12,354 nt of DNA from JBBKWQ01 sp037969115. Lineage in GTDB: Bacteria > Actinomycetota > Acidimicrobiia > Acidimicrobiales > Ilumatobacteraceae. Location: assembly GCA_037969115.1 (NCBI GenBank), contig JBBKWQ010000383.1, positions 1 through 12,354 on the forward strand. The letters run 5' to 3'. Each line of letters opens with the position of its first letter. Within the stretch, counting starts at the first letter, position 1. Positions 1 through 7,574 of the stretch are shown one piece after another. The translations under genes were made by a program, and so were the position numbers. The notes beneath the pieces were generated by a model. That model was not told the DNA's origin, made no database searches, and worked only from the letters and a program-made list of their open reading frames with translations.

Positions 1-1617
1 AACTCCGCGCTCGCGACCGCTTCGGTTCCGCCACCCACGTCGGCGCCGACCACCACGACCAGCACCACGACCAGCACCACGACCAGCACTCCCTCCACCA
101 CGACGACGACCACGACGCAGCCCGGCGACACGACCACGACGGTTCCGAACCTAGGTACCGTCGATCCGGTCCCCACCACGATCGAACCACCGGTGACTGC
201 TCCGCCGACACCGATCGCTCCCGCCCCTCGAAACGTCATCGTGCGGCCAGATCGCATCGAGTACATCCTGGCGACCATTCGCCATATGGAGAGCCGGAAC
301 AACTACACGATTCCGCCGAACAAGGGCGGCGCGTCGGGCGCGTACCAGTACATCGACTCGACCTGGAAAGGTTACGCCGGCTACGCGCAGGCATGGCAGG
401 CGCCCTGGTGGATCCAGGACGAACGCGCCGCTGCCGACGTCGAGGCGATCTTACGCACGTGGGGCAACGACGTCTCGATGGTCCCGGTCATCTGGTACTA
501 CCCCAAGGCGGCCCGTAATCCGGCCCTGCTCGACGTCGTGCCCATCCCCTCCGCCGGCAACGTCCTGACGATTCGTGAGTATCAGTTGAGGTGGCTCAAC
601 GCGTTCTCGTACATCTCCGGACAGCCACTGCCGGAGCGCATCTTCGGCGCGGCGCCCGACCTCTCTCTGCTGTCGGGTATTCCCCCGGTCGTGAACAAGA
701 ATCCGATCAGTCCGCTCGAGGTGGCATTCCCGCTGCTCGGACCATCCGCGCTCGCATCGTCACCGGAGTGTGGCGACGCAGAATGTGCGGCGGTGCCGGC
801 CATCGTCTACGGCACGAAACTGCAGCCGGTCCTCGTCGCCGCAGACGGCGTCGTGACCGACGTCGTGTTCTCCGACCCGATCACCGGTGCGGTCTCGGTC
901 ACCATCACCGATACGTTCGGTCGGCAGTTCCGCTACTCGGGATTCAACGACGACAACCCGGGCACCAACGACGGCAAGGCACCTGATCATCTCCGCCTCA
1001 CCGAGGCAGCGACGGTCGGCCGCACGGTTCGTGCCGGTGAGATCCTCGGATTCCTCGGCGACAGCGACCCGATGCCCGACGACGGCACTGCCGACGACAA
1101 GTCGGACGAGAGCGCCGCAATCGACGACAACGTCATCGACGACACCACCGCCACGGAGAACGACGCCCCGGACGAGGAACGCGACGACCTGACCTGGCCG
1201 CACCTCCGGCTCGAGATCACGGCGTACGACGGCACACCGATCAACGCCGACAAGCCCGTAGCCGTCTCGCTCTACCTGCAGACGTGCACCACCGGAATCG
1301 GCCAGTGGTCGGTTGCGCCGCACCCCGATCTGATCGACGATCCGATGAAGGGCATCACGATCTCCGCAGGCCGCGACCGCGGGGCCTGGGCGATCACCGA
1401 CCTCGGCCAGGTCCATGCCGTCGGCGAGGCCGCACTCATCGGCCCGACCACGGCCTGCCAGTGGGCTCCCGATGAGCCGTACGGTCCCGGCGCCGGTGGC
1501 AATTACGTGGTCCCCGACGGCTGGGACGACGACATCGATCTGCCCTCGTACGTCCTCATCGCCGCGGCACTGTCGGGTGACGGTGCGGGCCTCGTCACAC
1601 CGCTACCTCGCGGCTGA
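1..1617 (+). CDS. Secreted cell-wall protein with lysozyme-like and degenerate LytM-like domains (5' end missing)
   Basis: The frame is open from base 1 and has no plausible start before the GTG at 193, so the gene begins upstream; 538 residues are visible. Residues 1-80 are a Thr/Ser/Pro linker typical of exported actinobacterial wall proteins. Residues about 83-160 resemble a transglycosylase/lysozyme-like fold: MESRNNY (candidate catalytic Glu97), then GGASGAYQYIDSTW. Residues about 272-425 resemble a LytM/M23 domain (VLVAADGVV, VRAGEILGFLGDS, WPHLRLEI), but the usual HxH is HLR at 401-403 and the YxH-type strand reads FRYSGF, so zinc-peptidase activity is unlikely. A roughly 43-residue Asp/Glu-rich segment (about 353-396) interrupts this domain. 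The last 90 residues contain a Cys and a Gly-rich stretch that I do not recognise. The likely role is peptidoglycan binding or remodelling outside the membrane. The signal peptide would lie upstream and cannot be seen. Confidence 0.8.
   Translation, partial: NSALATASVPPPTSAPTTTTSTTTSTTTSTPSTTTTTTTQPGDTTTTVPNLGTVDPVPTTIEPPVTAPPTPIAPAPRNVIVRPDRIEYILATIRHMESRNNYTIPPNKGGASGAYQYIDSTWKGYAGYAQAWQAPWWIQDERAAADVEAILRTWGNDVSMVPVIWYYPKAARNPALLDVVPIPSAGNVLTIREYQLRWLNAFSYISGQPLPERIFGAAPDLSLLSGIPPVVNKNPISPLEVAFPLLGPSALASSPECGDAECAAVPAIVYGTKLQPVLVAADGVVTDVVFSDPITGAVSVTITDTFGRQFRYSGFNDDNPGTNDGKAPDHLRLTEAATVGRTVRAGEILGFLGDSDPMPDDGTADDKSDESAAIDDNVIDDTTATENDAPDEERDDLTWPHLRLEITAYDGTPINADKPVAVSLYLQTCTTGIGQWSVAPHPDLIDDPMKGITISAGRDRGAWAITDLGQVHAVGEAALIGPTTACQWAPDEPYGPGAGGNYVVPDGWDDDIDLPSYVLIAAALSGDGAGLVTPLPRG
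52..87 (+). repeat. 12-bp tandem repeat (3 copies) in Thr/Ser linker
   Basis: Three perfect copies of ACCACGACCAGC encode TTTS each time. They lie in the linker of the partial wall protein. The unit is a multiple of three, so copy-number change would alter linker length without breaking the frame. Confidence 0.85.
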
Positions 1618-1639
1618 CCCGATCAATCGACCCGCCGCG
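1609..1639. terminator. Weak bidirectional terminator candidate at convergent junction
   Basis: CGCGGC (1609-1614) and GCCGCG (1634-1639) are perfect inverted arms around the two stop codons at 1615-1617 and 1623-1625. A small inner palindrome CGATCAATCG sits at 1620-1629. There is no T-tract on either side. The convergent genes are only 5 nt apart, so any terminator must overlap coding sequence; this is the best candidate but it is weak. Confidence 0.3.
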
Positions 1640-2591
1640 CTCCTTCGACGAGGTTGATCTCGTAAAGCACCTCGTCGAGTGCATCTGCGGCGCTCAGGGC
1701 GCTGAACCGTTGCGGATGCTCCTCGGTGCAACAACTCGGAACCGGCGCCAACACGGTCCATGGACGGGGATGGCAGAACTGCACCACGCTGTAACGCTCG
1801 TCGTCGAATCCGGGTGATGCCACCACACGGTGCCACCCGATGGGGACGACGCCGTTGGTGAGCCGCTCGAGCATGATGCCCGTGTTGATGATGACCTGGC
1901 CGTCCGGTGCGACGGCGTCGACCCAACCGCCGTCGACCTTCACCTGAAGGCCGGGCGCGGTGGCCCGCGGCAACGCCGTGATCAGGTTGATGTCGCCGTG
2001 CTCGGCGGCCCAGACATGGCCGTCGCCCGGAACGTCGCGCATCGACGGATACCGCAACGCCCGGGTCAGAGTGGGTCCGTCGGCGACCATCTCGTCGAAG
2101 AACGTCTCGTGGCAACCGATGCCCTCGGCGATCACCCGGAGGAATCGACGTTGCAGGTCGGCGATGGCATCGTGGAACGTCGACAGCACCTCGGTGATGC
2201 CGGGAACCGCTGATTCGGGCAACACCTGGTCGGGGTACGCGGTGGAGAACTTGCGCTTCAGCGGGTGTCCTGCGGGAATCGGCGTGGACCAGTTGAGCAT
2301 TTCCTTCCAGTCGGGCTGGTCACTCGACGCAGCCGTCTCGACGAGGAGCCCGGTGTAGCCGGTCTGGCCGTTGGTGCCCGGTACGACGAACTGCTGCTTC
2401 GTCTCCTGATCGGCCGCGAAGAACTCACGCAGCATGCCGTAGGCCGTGTCGAGCAGGTCGTCGGAGACATCGTGTCGGGTGTATACGAACCCCGTCTGCA
2501 GGCTCCTGGCGACTCCATCGACCACCGCACGACGCTGCTCGGACGAACCCCGCTCGAATGCCAACAGGTCGACGTCGAGAATCTCGCTCAT
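1623..2591 (-). CDS. 2-oxoglutarate/Fe(II)-dependent oxygenase, isopenicillin N synthase-like family
   Basis: This 322-residue protein is predicted to be a soluble non-haem iron oxygenase. The family signature is clear: the HxD pair is His198 and Asp200 (AEHGDINLIT), the distal iron ligand is His254 (GWHRVV), and the RxS co-substrate motif is Arg266/Ser268 (ERYSVV). The DIOX-N-type N-terminal region begins ILDVDLLAF and includes TGFVYTRHDV. Length is normal for the family, which includes isopenicillin N synthase, ACC oxidase and gibberellin oxidases; the substrate cannot be read from sequence. A Cys-Cys pair lies in PVPSCCTEEHP near residue 287. The gene follows the PLP enzyme gene by 25 nt on the same strand. 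That gap holds TAGCGT exactly 6 nt before the ATG, so it may also have its own leaderless promoter. Its 3' end is convergent with the wall-protein gene. Confidence 0.9.
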   Translation of the reverse strand: MSEILDVDLLAFERGSSEQRRAVVDGVARSLQTGFVYTRHDVSDDLLDTAYGMLREFFAADQETKQQFVVPGTNGQTGYTGLLVETAASSDQPDWKEMLNWSTPIPAGHPLKRKFSTAYPDQVLPESAVPGITEVLSTFHDAIADLQRRFLRVIAEGIGCHETFFDEMVADGPTLTRALRYPSMRDVPGDGHVWAAEHGDINLITALPRATAPGLQVKVDGGWVDAVAPDGQVIINTGIMLERLTNGVVPIGWHRVVASPGFDDERYSVVQFCHPRPWTVLAPVPSCCTEEHPQRFSALSAADALDEVLYEINLVEGARRVD

Positions 2592-2597
2592 GGCGCA

Positions 2598-2603
2598 ACG
2601 CTA
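2598..2603 (-). promoter_or_regulatory. Candidate -10 box for leaderless transcription of the oxygenase gene
   Basis: On the minus strand, TAGCGT is followed by TGCGCC and then the ATG at 2591. TANNNT placed about 6-7 nt before the start codon is the arrangement known for leaderless actinobacterial transcripts. No Shine-Dalgarno sequence is visible. I could not identify a convincing -35 box. Confidence 0.4.
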
Positions 2604-2616
2604 GTGGTGCAGCTGC

Positions 2617-3624
2617 TCACGTCAGCGGCGGTGCCCCGCCCGGCACGAATACCGCCGGCATGCCTCCGGTGTGGATGAAGATCACCGAGTCGCCCTGGCT
2701 CCAACGTCCCGCCGAAGCCTGTCCGAGTAGGCCGGACATACCCTTGCCGCTGTAGGTGCGATCGAGTACCCAGCCACCATGCCGGGCGGCCCACAGAACG
2801 GCGTCGTCACCGGCTGCGGTCGGCACCGCATAGTCGCTGCCGATCCAGGATGGATCGAGTTCGATGTCGTCCGCGATCGCAGCTGCGGGCGCGCGACAGA
2901 GCCCGAGCACGTCGCCCGCCAACTCAGCGACGTCCGGCATGCCGATGTTGACGCCCTTGGCGACCCCGATGCCGACGACGTCGGGAACATGGTGTCCCAG
3001 CGAACGCCAGATCGCGCGGCCGGCGACGAGTCCGGCGTGTGTGCCGCCGCTCGATGAGGTGAACACCACTGCAGCCGGTTCGACCCCGGCAGCATCGCAC
3101 TGCTGCATCAACTCGACGAAAGCCACTGCGTATCCCACTGCGCCGACCGCTGTCGATCCGCCGATCGGGATCGCGTACGGCGCCGCGCCGTCGCCGGCCA
3201 GCTCGGTGGTCAATGCTTCGCGTGCGATCTCGAGCTCGCCCCAGTGGCTGTCTGCGGCGCCCGTGAAGTGCAACTGTGCACCGAACAGCATCGACAGCAG
3301 TTGGTTGCCGACGGGGGTCGGCGGCCGGTCGCCCGACAACACGAGGTGCACGTCGAGACCCAGCACTGCTCCAGCCGCGGCGGTCATCCGGCAATGGTTC
3401 GACTGTGATGCGCCGACGGTCACGAGCGACCGAGCACCGGCGCCAACTGCGTCGCCGCACAGGAACTCGAGCTTGCGCGCCTTGTTGCCGCCCATGCCCA
3501 GACCGGTGAGATCGTCGCGTTTCATCCACAGGCTGGCACCGCCGGGAAGGCGCGGGCCCGGTTCGAGCGGCGTTGGTAAGGTGGCGAGTCGGCTACGCGG
3601 AAGATGATCGAACACGTTCTGCAT
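2617..3624 (-). CDS. D-cysteine desulfhydrase / ACC deaminase family PLP-dependent enzyme
   Basis: The 335-residue product is a fold-type II PLP enzyme. The PLP lysine is Lys48 in MGGNKARKLEF and the SNH motif is at 75-77 (ASQSNHCR). GGST at 156-159 and SSSGGTHAG at 190-198 look like phosphate-binding loops. Tyr265 and Tyr291 match the active-site tyrosines, and FIHTGG lies near the C terminus. Known ACC deaminases have Glu after the second tyrosine (Y294/E295 in the Pseudomonas enzyme); here it is Ser (TYSGKG). That favours D-cysteine desulfhydrase, which converts D-cysteine to pyruvate, ammonia and hydrogen sulfide. The ATG at 3624 gives the expected N terminus (LATLPTPLEPGPRL). Extending to 3783 would add 53 non-homologous-looking residues and overlap ung. 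The start lies 16 nt from the divergent ung start, and the oxygenase gene follows. Confidence 0.88.
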   Translation of the reverse strand: MQNVFDHLPRSRLATLPTPLEPGPRLPGGASLWMKRDDLTGLGMGGNKARKLEFLCGDAVGAGARSLVTVGASQSNHCRMTAAAGAVLGLDVHLVLSGDRPPTPVGNQLLSMLFGAQLHFTGAADSHWGELEIAREALTTELAGDGAAPYAIPIGGSTAVGAVGYAVAFVELMQQCDAAGVEPAAVVFTSSSGGTHAGLVAGRAIWRSLGHHVPDVVGIGVAKGVNIGMPDVAELAGDVLGLCRAPAAAIADDIELDPSWIGSDYAVPTAAGDDAVLWAARHGGWVLDRTYSGKGMSGLLGQASAGRWSQGDSVIFIHTGGMPAVFVPGGAPPLT

Positions 3625-3640
3625 GCTAGGCAAATGACAC

Positions 3641-4297
3641 GTGAAGACCGACTGGAACCCGATACTGCGAGGCGAGTTCGACCAGCCGTACTGGGACGAG
3701 CTGCAGACCTTCGTGGCAGCGGAACGCGCTCGACACGCCGTGTACCCATCGCACGAGGACGTGTTCGCGGCACTGCACCTCACTCCTCACGCCGAGACCC
3801 GGGTCGTGATCCTCGGCCAGGACCCGTATCACGGAGCCGGTCAGGCACACGGACTCGCGTTCTCCGTGCAGCCGGGCGTTCGCGTTCCGCCATCGCTCGT
3901 CAACATCCACAAGGAACTCCTGGCCGACGTGCACGTTCCGATTCCGGATCACGGCAACCTCCAGGCTTGGGCGCAACAAGGCGTGCTGCTCCTCAACACC
4001 ACGCTGACCGTGCGTTCCGGCGCCGCTGCGTCGCATCAGGGGAAAGGCTGGGAAACGTTCACCGATCAGGTGATTCGAGCGACCAACGAGAAGACCGATC
4101 GGGTCGTGTTCATCTTGTGGGGGGCGTCGGCTCGTCGTAAGAAGAGCCTGATCGACACTTCGGTGCACACGGTGATCGAGTCTGCTCACCCGTCGCCGCT
4201 GTCCGCGCACAACGGTTTTCTCGGAAGCCAACCGTTCAGCCGCACGAACACCGCCCTCGTCGAAGTCGGCCTCGAACCCATCGACTGGACCGTGTAG
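3641..4297 (+). CDS. ung: Uracil-DNA glycosylase, family 1
   Basis: The enzyme removes uracil from DNA to start base-excision repair. The 218-residue length and all key motifs fit family 1. GQDPYH at 59-64 contains the catalytic base Asp61. The uracil pocket has LLNTTLT with Asn119. HPSPLS at 183-188 holds the catalytic His183 and forms the minor-groove loop. GLAFSV (71-76) and PPSLVNIHKEL are also conserved. Translation starts at a GTG; the upstream ATG at 3634 is out of frame. It is divergent from the PLP enzyme gene with only 16 nt between starts, so promoter elements must overlap the neighbouring coding region. I see no convincing ribosome binding site. It is probably co-transcribed with the membrane-protein gene 3 nt downstream. 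Confidence 0.97.
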   Translation: MKTDWNPILRGEFDQPYWDELQTFVAAERARHAVYPSHEDVFAALHLTPHAETRVVILGQDPYHGAGQAHGLAFSVQPGVRVPPSLVNIHKELLADVHVPIPDHGNLQAWAQQGVLLLNTTLTVRSGAAASHQGKGWETFTDQVIRATNEKTDRVVFILWGASARRKKSLIDTSVHTVIESAHPSPLSAHNGFLGSQPFSRTNTALVEVGLEPIDWTV

Positions 4298-4300
4298 AAG

Positions 4301-5182
4301 GTGTCCTGGACCACGCATCCCAAGCTGCTCGCGGTTCGAAACCGATCGTCGTTCGTCAACGTGATCATCGTCACGATCGAGGGCTTTCAGCGACACCGGT
4401 CAGGACGCAACGCGGCCCTGCTCACCTACTACGGGTTCCTCACGATCTTCCCGTTGTTCCTGGTGGGAACCACGGTGCTCGGATGGGTGCTCGAAGGAAA
4501 CCCGCAGCTCCAGCAGGACATCATCGACTCCGCGGCGAACCAGATTCCGATCATCGGCGACAGCCTCACCGAACCCGACGCACTGACCGGCAACACCTGG
4601 GCCCTGATCGTCGGTCTTCTCGGCGCAGCGTGGGCTGCGACCAAGGCGTTCGTGGGCCTCCAGCTTGCATTCGACGACGCGTGGGAGGTTCCCAAATCCG
4701 CCCGCGCCAACTTCTTCGTGGTCCGCCTGCGGGCCGTCATCGGCATGCTGGTCATCGGACTCGCCCAGGTCGGTTCCGTCGCCGTGACCACTGTCGCGGC
4801 CGAAGCGCGGTTGCCACAGGTGGGTCGCGTGTTGCTGTTGCTCGGCGTGCTGCTCGTGAACTTCGTCGTCGTGGGTTCGATGTACCGGTTCTTGACGTCC
4901 GCGGATGTCACGAAGGCGATGGTGTGGCCGGGCGCGCTCTTCAGCGGTGTGATCTACACCGGGCTCCAGGTGGTGGGTACGGTCATCGTCGCCCGCTCGA
5001 TCGCGAACGCCGAGAGCGTCTATGGCGACCTTGCGACGATGTTGGCCCTGATGGCGTGGTTGAGTCTCCACGCCACCGTGTCGCTGTTCGGCGCCGAGCT
5101 GAACAACGCTCTTCGATTCCGCAAGTCGGACGGACTGACACACAACGTCGCCACGATCCCGGTGCCCGACTTCGCAGACTGA
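4301..5182 (+). CDS. YihY/BrkB family inner-membrane protein
   Basis: This 293-residue protein has about six hydrophobic segments, at roughly 38-62, 99-124, 144-166, 176-198, 207-231 and 242-266. Family hallmarks are AALLTYYGFLTIFPLFL near the N terminus and YGDLATMLALMAWL followed by GAELNNAL near the C terminus. The family was once annotated as ribonuclease BN or serum-resistance factor BrkB. Its real function is unsettled and a transport or envelope role is only suspected. The C-terminal tail after residue 275 is short and polar. The GTG start lies 3 nt after the ung stop, which implies an operon and translational coupling; the sequence TAGAAGGTG offers little room for a separate ribosome binding site. 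The gene converges on the beta-glucosidase gene with a 15-nt gap. Confidence 0.9.
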   Translation: MSWTTHPKLLAVRNRSSFVNVIIVTIEGFQRHRSGRNAALLTYYGFLTIFPLFLVGTTVLGWVLEGNPQLQQDIIDSAANQIPIIGDSLTEPDALTGNTWALIVGLLGAAWAATKAFVGLQLAFDDAWEVPKSARANFFVVRLRAVIGMLVIGLAQVGSVAVTTVAAEARLPQVGRVLLLLGVLLVNFVVVGSMYRFLTSADVTKAMVWPGALFSGVIYTGLQVVGTVIVARSIANAESVYGDLATMLALMAWLSLHATVSLFGAELNNALRFRKSDGLTHNVATIPVPDFAD

Positions 5183-5218
5183 CGCGGCGAACCGGGGTCA
5201 GAGGTCGACGCGCGTCAG
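5179..5218. terminator. Candidate bidirectional terminator at convergent junction
   Basis: CTGACGCG (5179-5186) and CGCGTCAG (5211-5218) form a perfect 8-bp inverted repeat around the 15-nt gap between the convergent stops. The 24-nt loop is long and no T-tract follows, so this is a plausible but not canonical terminator. One arm overlaps the membrane-protein stop codon and the other lies in the last codons of the beta-glucosidase. Confidence 0.4.
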
Positions 5219-7546
5219 CGACCGCGACGACAACCCGACGAACACCGGATGGCGACCCTCCGGGACGACCCATCCGCCATCGAGCCACGACTCGAAGGCG
5301 CGCCTCGGGAGTCGGATCGTGACGCGCTCGGTCGATCCTGCGGCAACGAGTGGTTTCGCCGACCCGGCGAAACGTCGCGTCGGCGCCATCTCGGGGTGCT
5401 CACCGTCGTAACCGACGTACGCCTGGACCACCGTCGTGCCGTCACGACGACCCGAGTTGATGACATCGACCGATACGTCGACGCCGCCGTCATCGAGTTG
5501 CCTGATGTGGTGATTCGACAGGTCGAACGTGGTGTAGCCGAGCCCGTGACCGAACGGGAAGAGCGGTTCGATGTGGTGCGTGTCGTACCAGCGGTGACCG
5601 ATGAGCAGCCCTTCTCCGTACACGGCGTGCTCGCCGTCGCCGGGGTAGAACGCGAACGCAGGCGTGTCGCTCAGCTGTTTGGGGAAAGTGACGGGGAGTC
5701 GGCCCGTCGGTTCGGCCTCGCCGAGCAGCACGTCGGCGACCGCAGCACCGAGAAGGCCACCGGGGAACCAGATCTGCATCACCGCTGCGACATCGCCGAG
5801 CCATGGCATGGACACCGGAGAGCCGGCGTTGACGATGACCACCGTGTTCGAGTTGACTGCTGCCACCGCTGCGACGAGTTCGTTCTGCCGTCCAGGGAGA
5901 TCGATGGTGGTCCGGTCCTCCGCCTCCGATTCCCACTCGTCGTTCGTGCCGACCACCACGACGGCGACGTCGGCGCGGCCCGCTGAGGCAACGGCGTCGG
6001 GGAAGAGATCGGCGGGCTCGGGGGCACGGGCGCCTGCGACCACTGCCCTGATCCCCGGATGGTCGGCGATCGGGTAGTCGATCTCGACTCGGCACGGCGT
6101 GCCAACGGTGAGCGAGACGGACGCGGTGTGCTCTCGACTGCCGAAGCCGAAGAACGACTCACCGGTCTCGGGCTCCGTGAGGTCGAAGGCGACCGCGCCA
6201 TCGACGACGAGCTTGGCGCGCCCGACGGCTCGAAAGCCGAACTCCCACTCGCCGGAAACGTCGGGGACGAACGAACCCGAGATTCGAGCTCCGAAGCGCC
6301 ATGCGATTCCGTCGGTCGGGTTCTGCTGCCAGAGGAAGCCGAGCGACTGGACGTGATCGGTCACGACATTGCCGTCGTCATCGAAGTATTCGACGGTGAA
6401 CTCCCCCGACGCCGCCGGGACCGTCCTGTCGATGTGACAACCGCGCTCCCAGTGGACATCGACCCCACGCGCCTGCAGCGCGTCCGTGATACCGCTCGGC
6501 TCCTCGGGGCTGACCTTCGCGGATCCACCTCCTTGCAGTCGACCGGTCGAGGCGGACGGACCAATGAGCGCGACCGTCCGATCACTCCGGATCGGCAACA
6601 TGGCGTCGGTGTTCTGGAGCAAGACGAACGACGACATCGCGACGCGGTGCAACAGCTGCCGAGTCTCGAGATCGTGCAGGCTCACTTCGTCGGTGCCTGT
6701 CTCCGTCACCCGCGCCCAGCGGCCGAGTTCGACGATCCGATCGGCCGCACGTGTGATGTGGTCGTCGGTGATCTCGCCCGCGTCCAACGCCTGCCTGATC
6801 AGGTCGCCTCGAAAACGCGTGGGTCCGGGCATCTCGATGTCGAGCCCGGCCCGGAGGGCGGCAGCGGTGCTGTGGGTCCCGAACCAGTCACTGCATACGA
6901 CGCCGTCGAAACCCCACTCGGCGCGAAGCACGTCACGGAGGAGCCACTCGCTCTCTGAGCAGAACAGCCCGTTCAGGCGGTTGTACCCGGTCATGATCGA
7001 CCGGACACCGGCGGCGACGGCGCGTTCGAACGGGTAGAGATACAGCTCACGGAGCACGCGTTCGTCGATGTCGCTCGAGATCGTGAGTCGGTTGAACTCG
7101 GTGTCGTTCCCCACGAAGTGCTTGATGCAGCAGGCAACCCGCTCACTCTGTACCCCGCGGACGTACGCGTCGCTGATGTTCGCGGTGAGCTCGGGATCTT
7201 CGCTCATGCACTCGAAATTGCGGCCACCGATGGGTGTTCGGTGCAGGTTCACGGTGGGTGCGAGCAGGACGTGGGCGCTCTTGCCGTGTGCCTCGCGACC
7301 GAGTGCTCGCCCCACCAGTTCGACGAGATCCGGGTCGAAGGTGGCGCCGAGTGCGGTGCCACACGGGAACGACGCCGACGACGGCCCCTCCCACGATGTA
7401 CCTCGAACACCTGCTGGGCCGTCGGACATCCGGATGGGCGGTGAATCGGAAACCGCGGCAGTGTGCCAGGTGTCGACACCGGCCAGGAGCGCGATCGATT
7501 CGTCGATCGGACGGCGATTCGTCGATGTGTCCGGCAAGTCGGTCAT
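5198..7546 (-). CDS. Glycoside hydrolase family 3 beta-glucosidase with PA14 insert
   Basis: This 782-residue enzyme should hydrolyse terminal beta-linked sugars from oligosaccharides or glycosides. The GH3 N-terminal barrel (about 1-280) shows RMSDGPAGVRG, GGRNFECMSEDP (108-118), KHF (142-144), and the nucleophile Asp220 in VVCSDWFG. The GH3 C-terminal domain starts near 300 (SSFVLLQNTDAMLPI). It is interrupted by a PA14-like beta-sandwich at about 380-505 (EYFDDDGN, SGSFVPDVSGEWEFG). It resumes with NDEWESEAEDR, which holds the likely acid/base Glu (539 or 541). A fibronectin-III-like domain (about 690-775) ends the protein. This layout matches the Kluyveromyces BglI-type branch of GH3. No signal peptide is visible, so it probably acts in the cytoplasm on imported substrates. 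The start belongs to an unusual ATGA-linked tandem repeat just downstream of the hydrolase gene, which implies translational coupling. Confidence 0.93.
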   Translation of the reverse strand: MTDLPDTSTNRRPIDESIALLAGVDTWHTAAVSDSPPIRMSDGPAGVRGTSWEGPSSASFPCGTALGATFDPDLVELVGRALGREAHGKSAHVLLAPTVNLHRTPIGGRNFECMSEDPELTANISDAYVRGVQSERVACCIKHFVGNDTEFNRLTISSDIDERVLRELYLYPFERAVAAGVRSIMTGYNRLNGLFCSESEWLLRDVLRAEWGFDGVVCSDWFGTHSTAAALRAGLDIEMPGPTRFRGDLIRQALDAGEITDDHITRAADRIVELGRWARVTETGTDEVSLHDLETRQLLHRVAMSSFVLLQNTDAMLPIRSDRTVALIGPSASTGRLQGGGSAKVSPEEPSGITDALQARGVDVHWERGCHIDRTVPAASGEFTVEYFDDDGNVVTDHVQSLGFLWQQNPTDGIAWRFGARISGSFVPDVSGEWEFGFRAVGRAKLVVDGAVAFDLTEPETGESFFGFGSREHTASVSLTVGTPCRVEIDYPIADHPGIRAVVAGARAPEPADLFPDAVASAGRADVAVVVVGTNDEWESEAEDRTTIDLPGRQNELVAAVAAVNSNTVVIVNAGSPVSMPWLGDVAAVMQIWFPGGLLGAAVADVLLGEAEPTGRLPVTFPKQLSDTPAFAFYPGDGEHAVYGEGLLIGHRWYDTHHIEPLFPFGHGLGYTTFDLSNHHIRQLDDGGVDVSVDVINSGRRDGTTVVQAYVGYDGEHPEMAPTRRFAGSAKPLVAAGSTERVTIRLPRRAFESWLDGGWVVPEGRHPVFVGLSSRSLTRVDL

Positions 7547-7560
7547 GCGAGCTCGGTCAT
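7543..7560 (-). other. Mini-ORF 2 (MTELA) in the ATGA chain
   Basis: ATG ACC GAG CTC GCA TGA. The start overlaps the stop of mini-ORF 1, and the stop overlaps the ATG of the beta-glucosidase at 7546. It has the same peptide sequence as mini-ORF 1, with one silent base change. Translation is inferred from the arrangement only. Confidence 0.4.
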
Positions 7561-7574
7561 GCGAGTTCGGTCAT
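7557..7574 (-). other. Mini-ORF 1 (MTELA) in the ATGA chain
   Basis: ATG ACC GAA CTC GCA TGA. Its ATG overlaps the TGA of the hydrolase-OsmC gene (7573-7571), and its own TGA overlaps the ATG of mini-ORF 2. It is most likely a relay for ribosomes moving between genes, not a functional peptide. That it is translated is inference. Confidence 0.4.

Noticed and set aside
1002..1260. Active M23 zinc endopeptidase
   Set aside because: The fold resemblance is fair, but the HxH pair is HLR and no clear first His/Asp ligand pair is visible.
760..1416. 218-codon minus-strand open frame
   Set aside because: It is antisense to the wall protein; its Val/Arg/Asp composition reflects the complementary acidic insert.
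2617..3624. True ACC deaminase
   Set aside because: Ser follows the second active-site Tyr where characterised ACC deaminases have Glu; desulfhydrase is the safer call.
2617..3783. Longer version of the PLP enzyme starting at 3783
   Set aside because: The extra 53 residues are Cys/Ser/Arg-rich, unlike the family, and would overlap the clear ung coding region by more than 140 bp.
6059..6958. 299-codon plus-strand open frame
   Set aside because: It is antisense to the beta-glucosidase, which has intact catalytic motifs; the translation is Arg/Asp/Val-rich with no domain, a common high-GC shadow.
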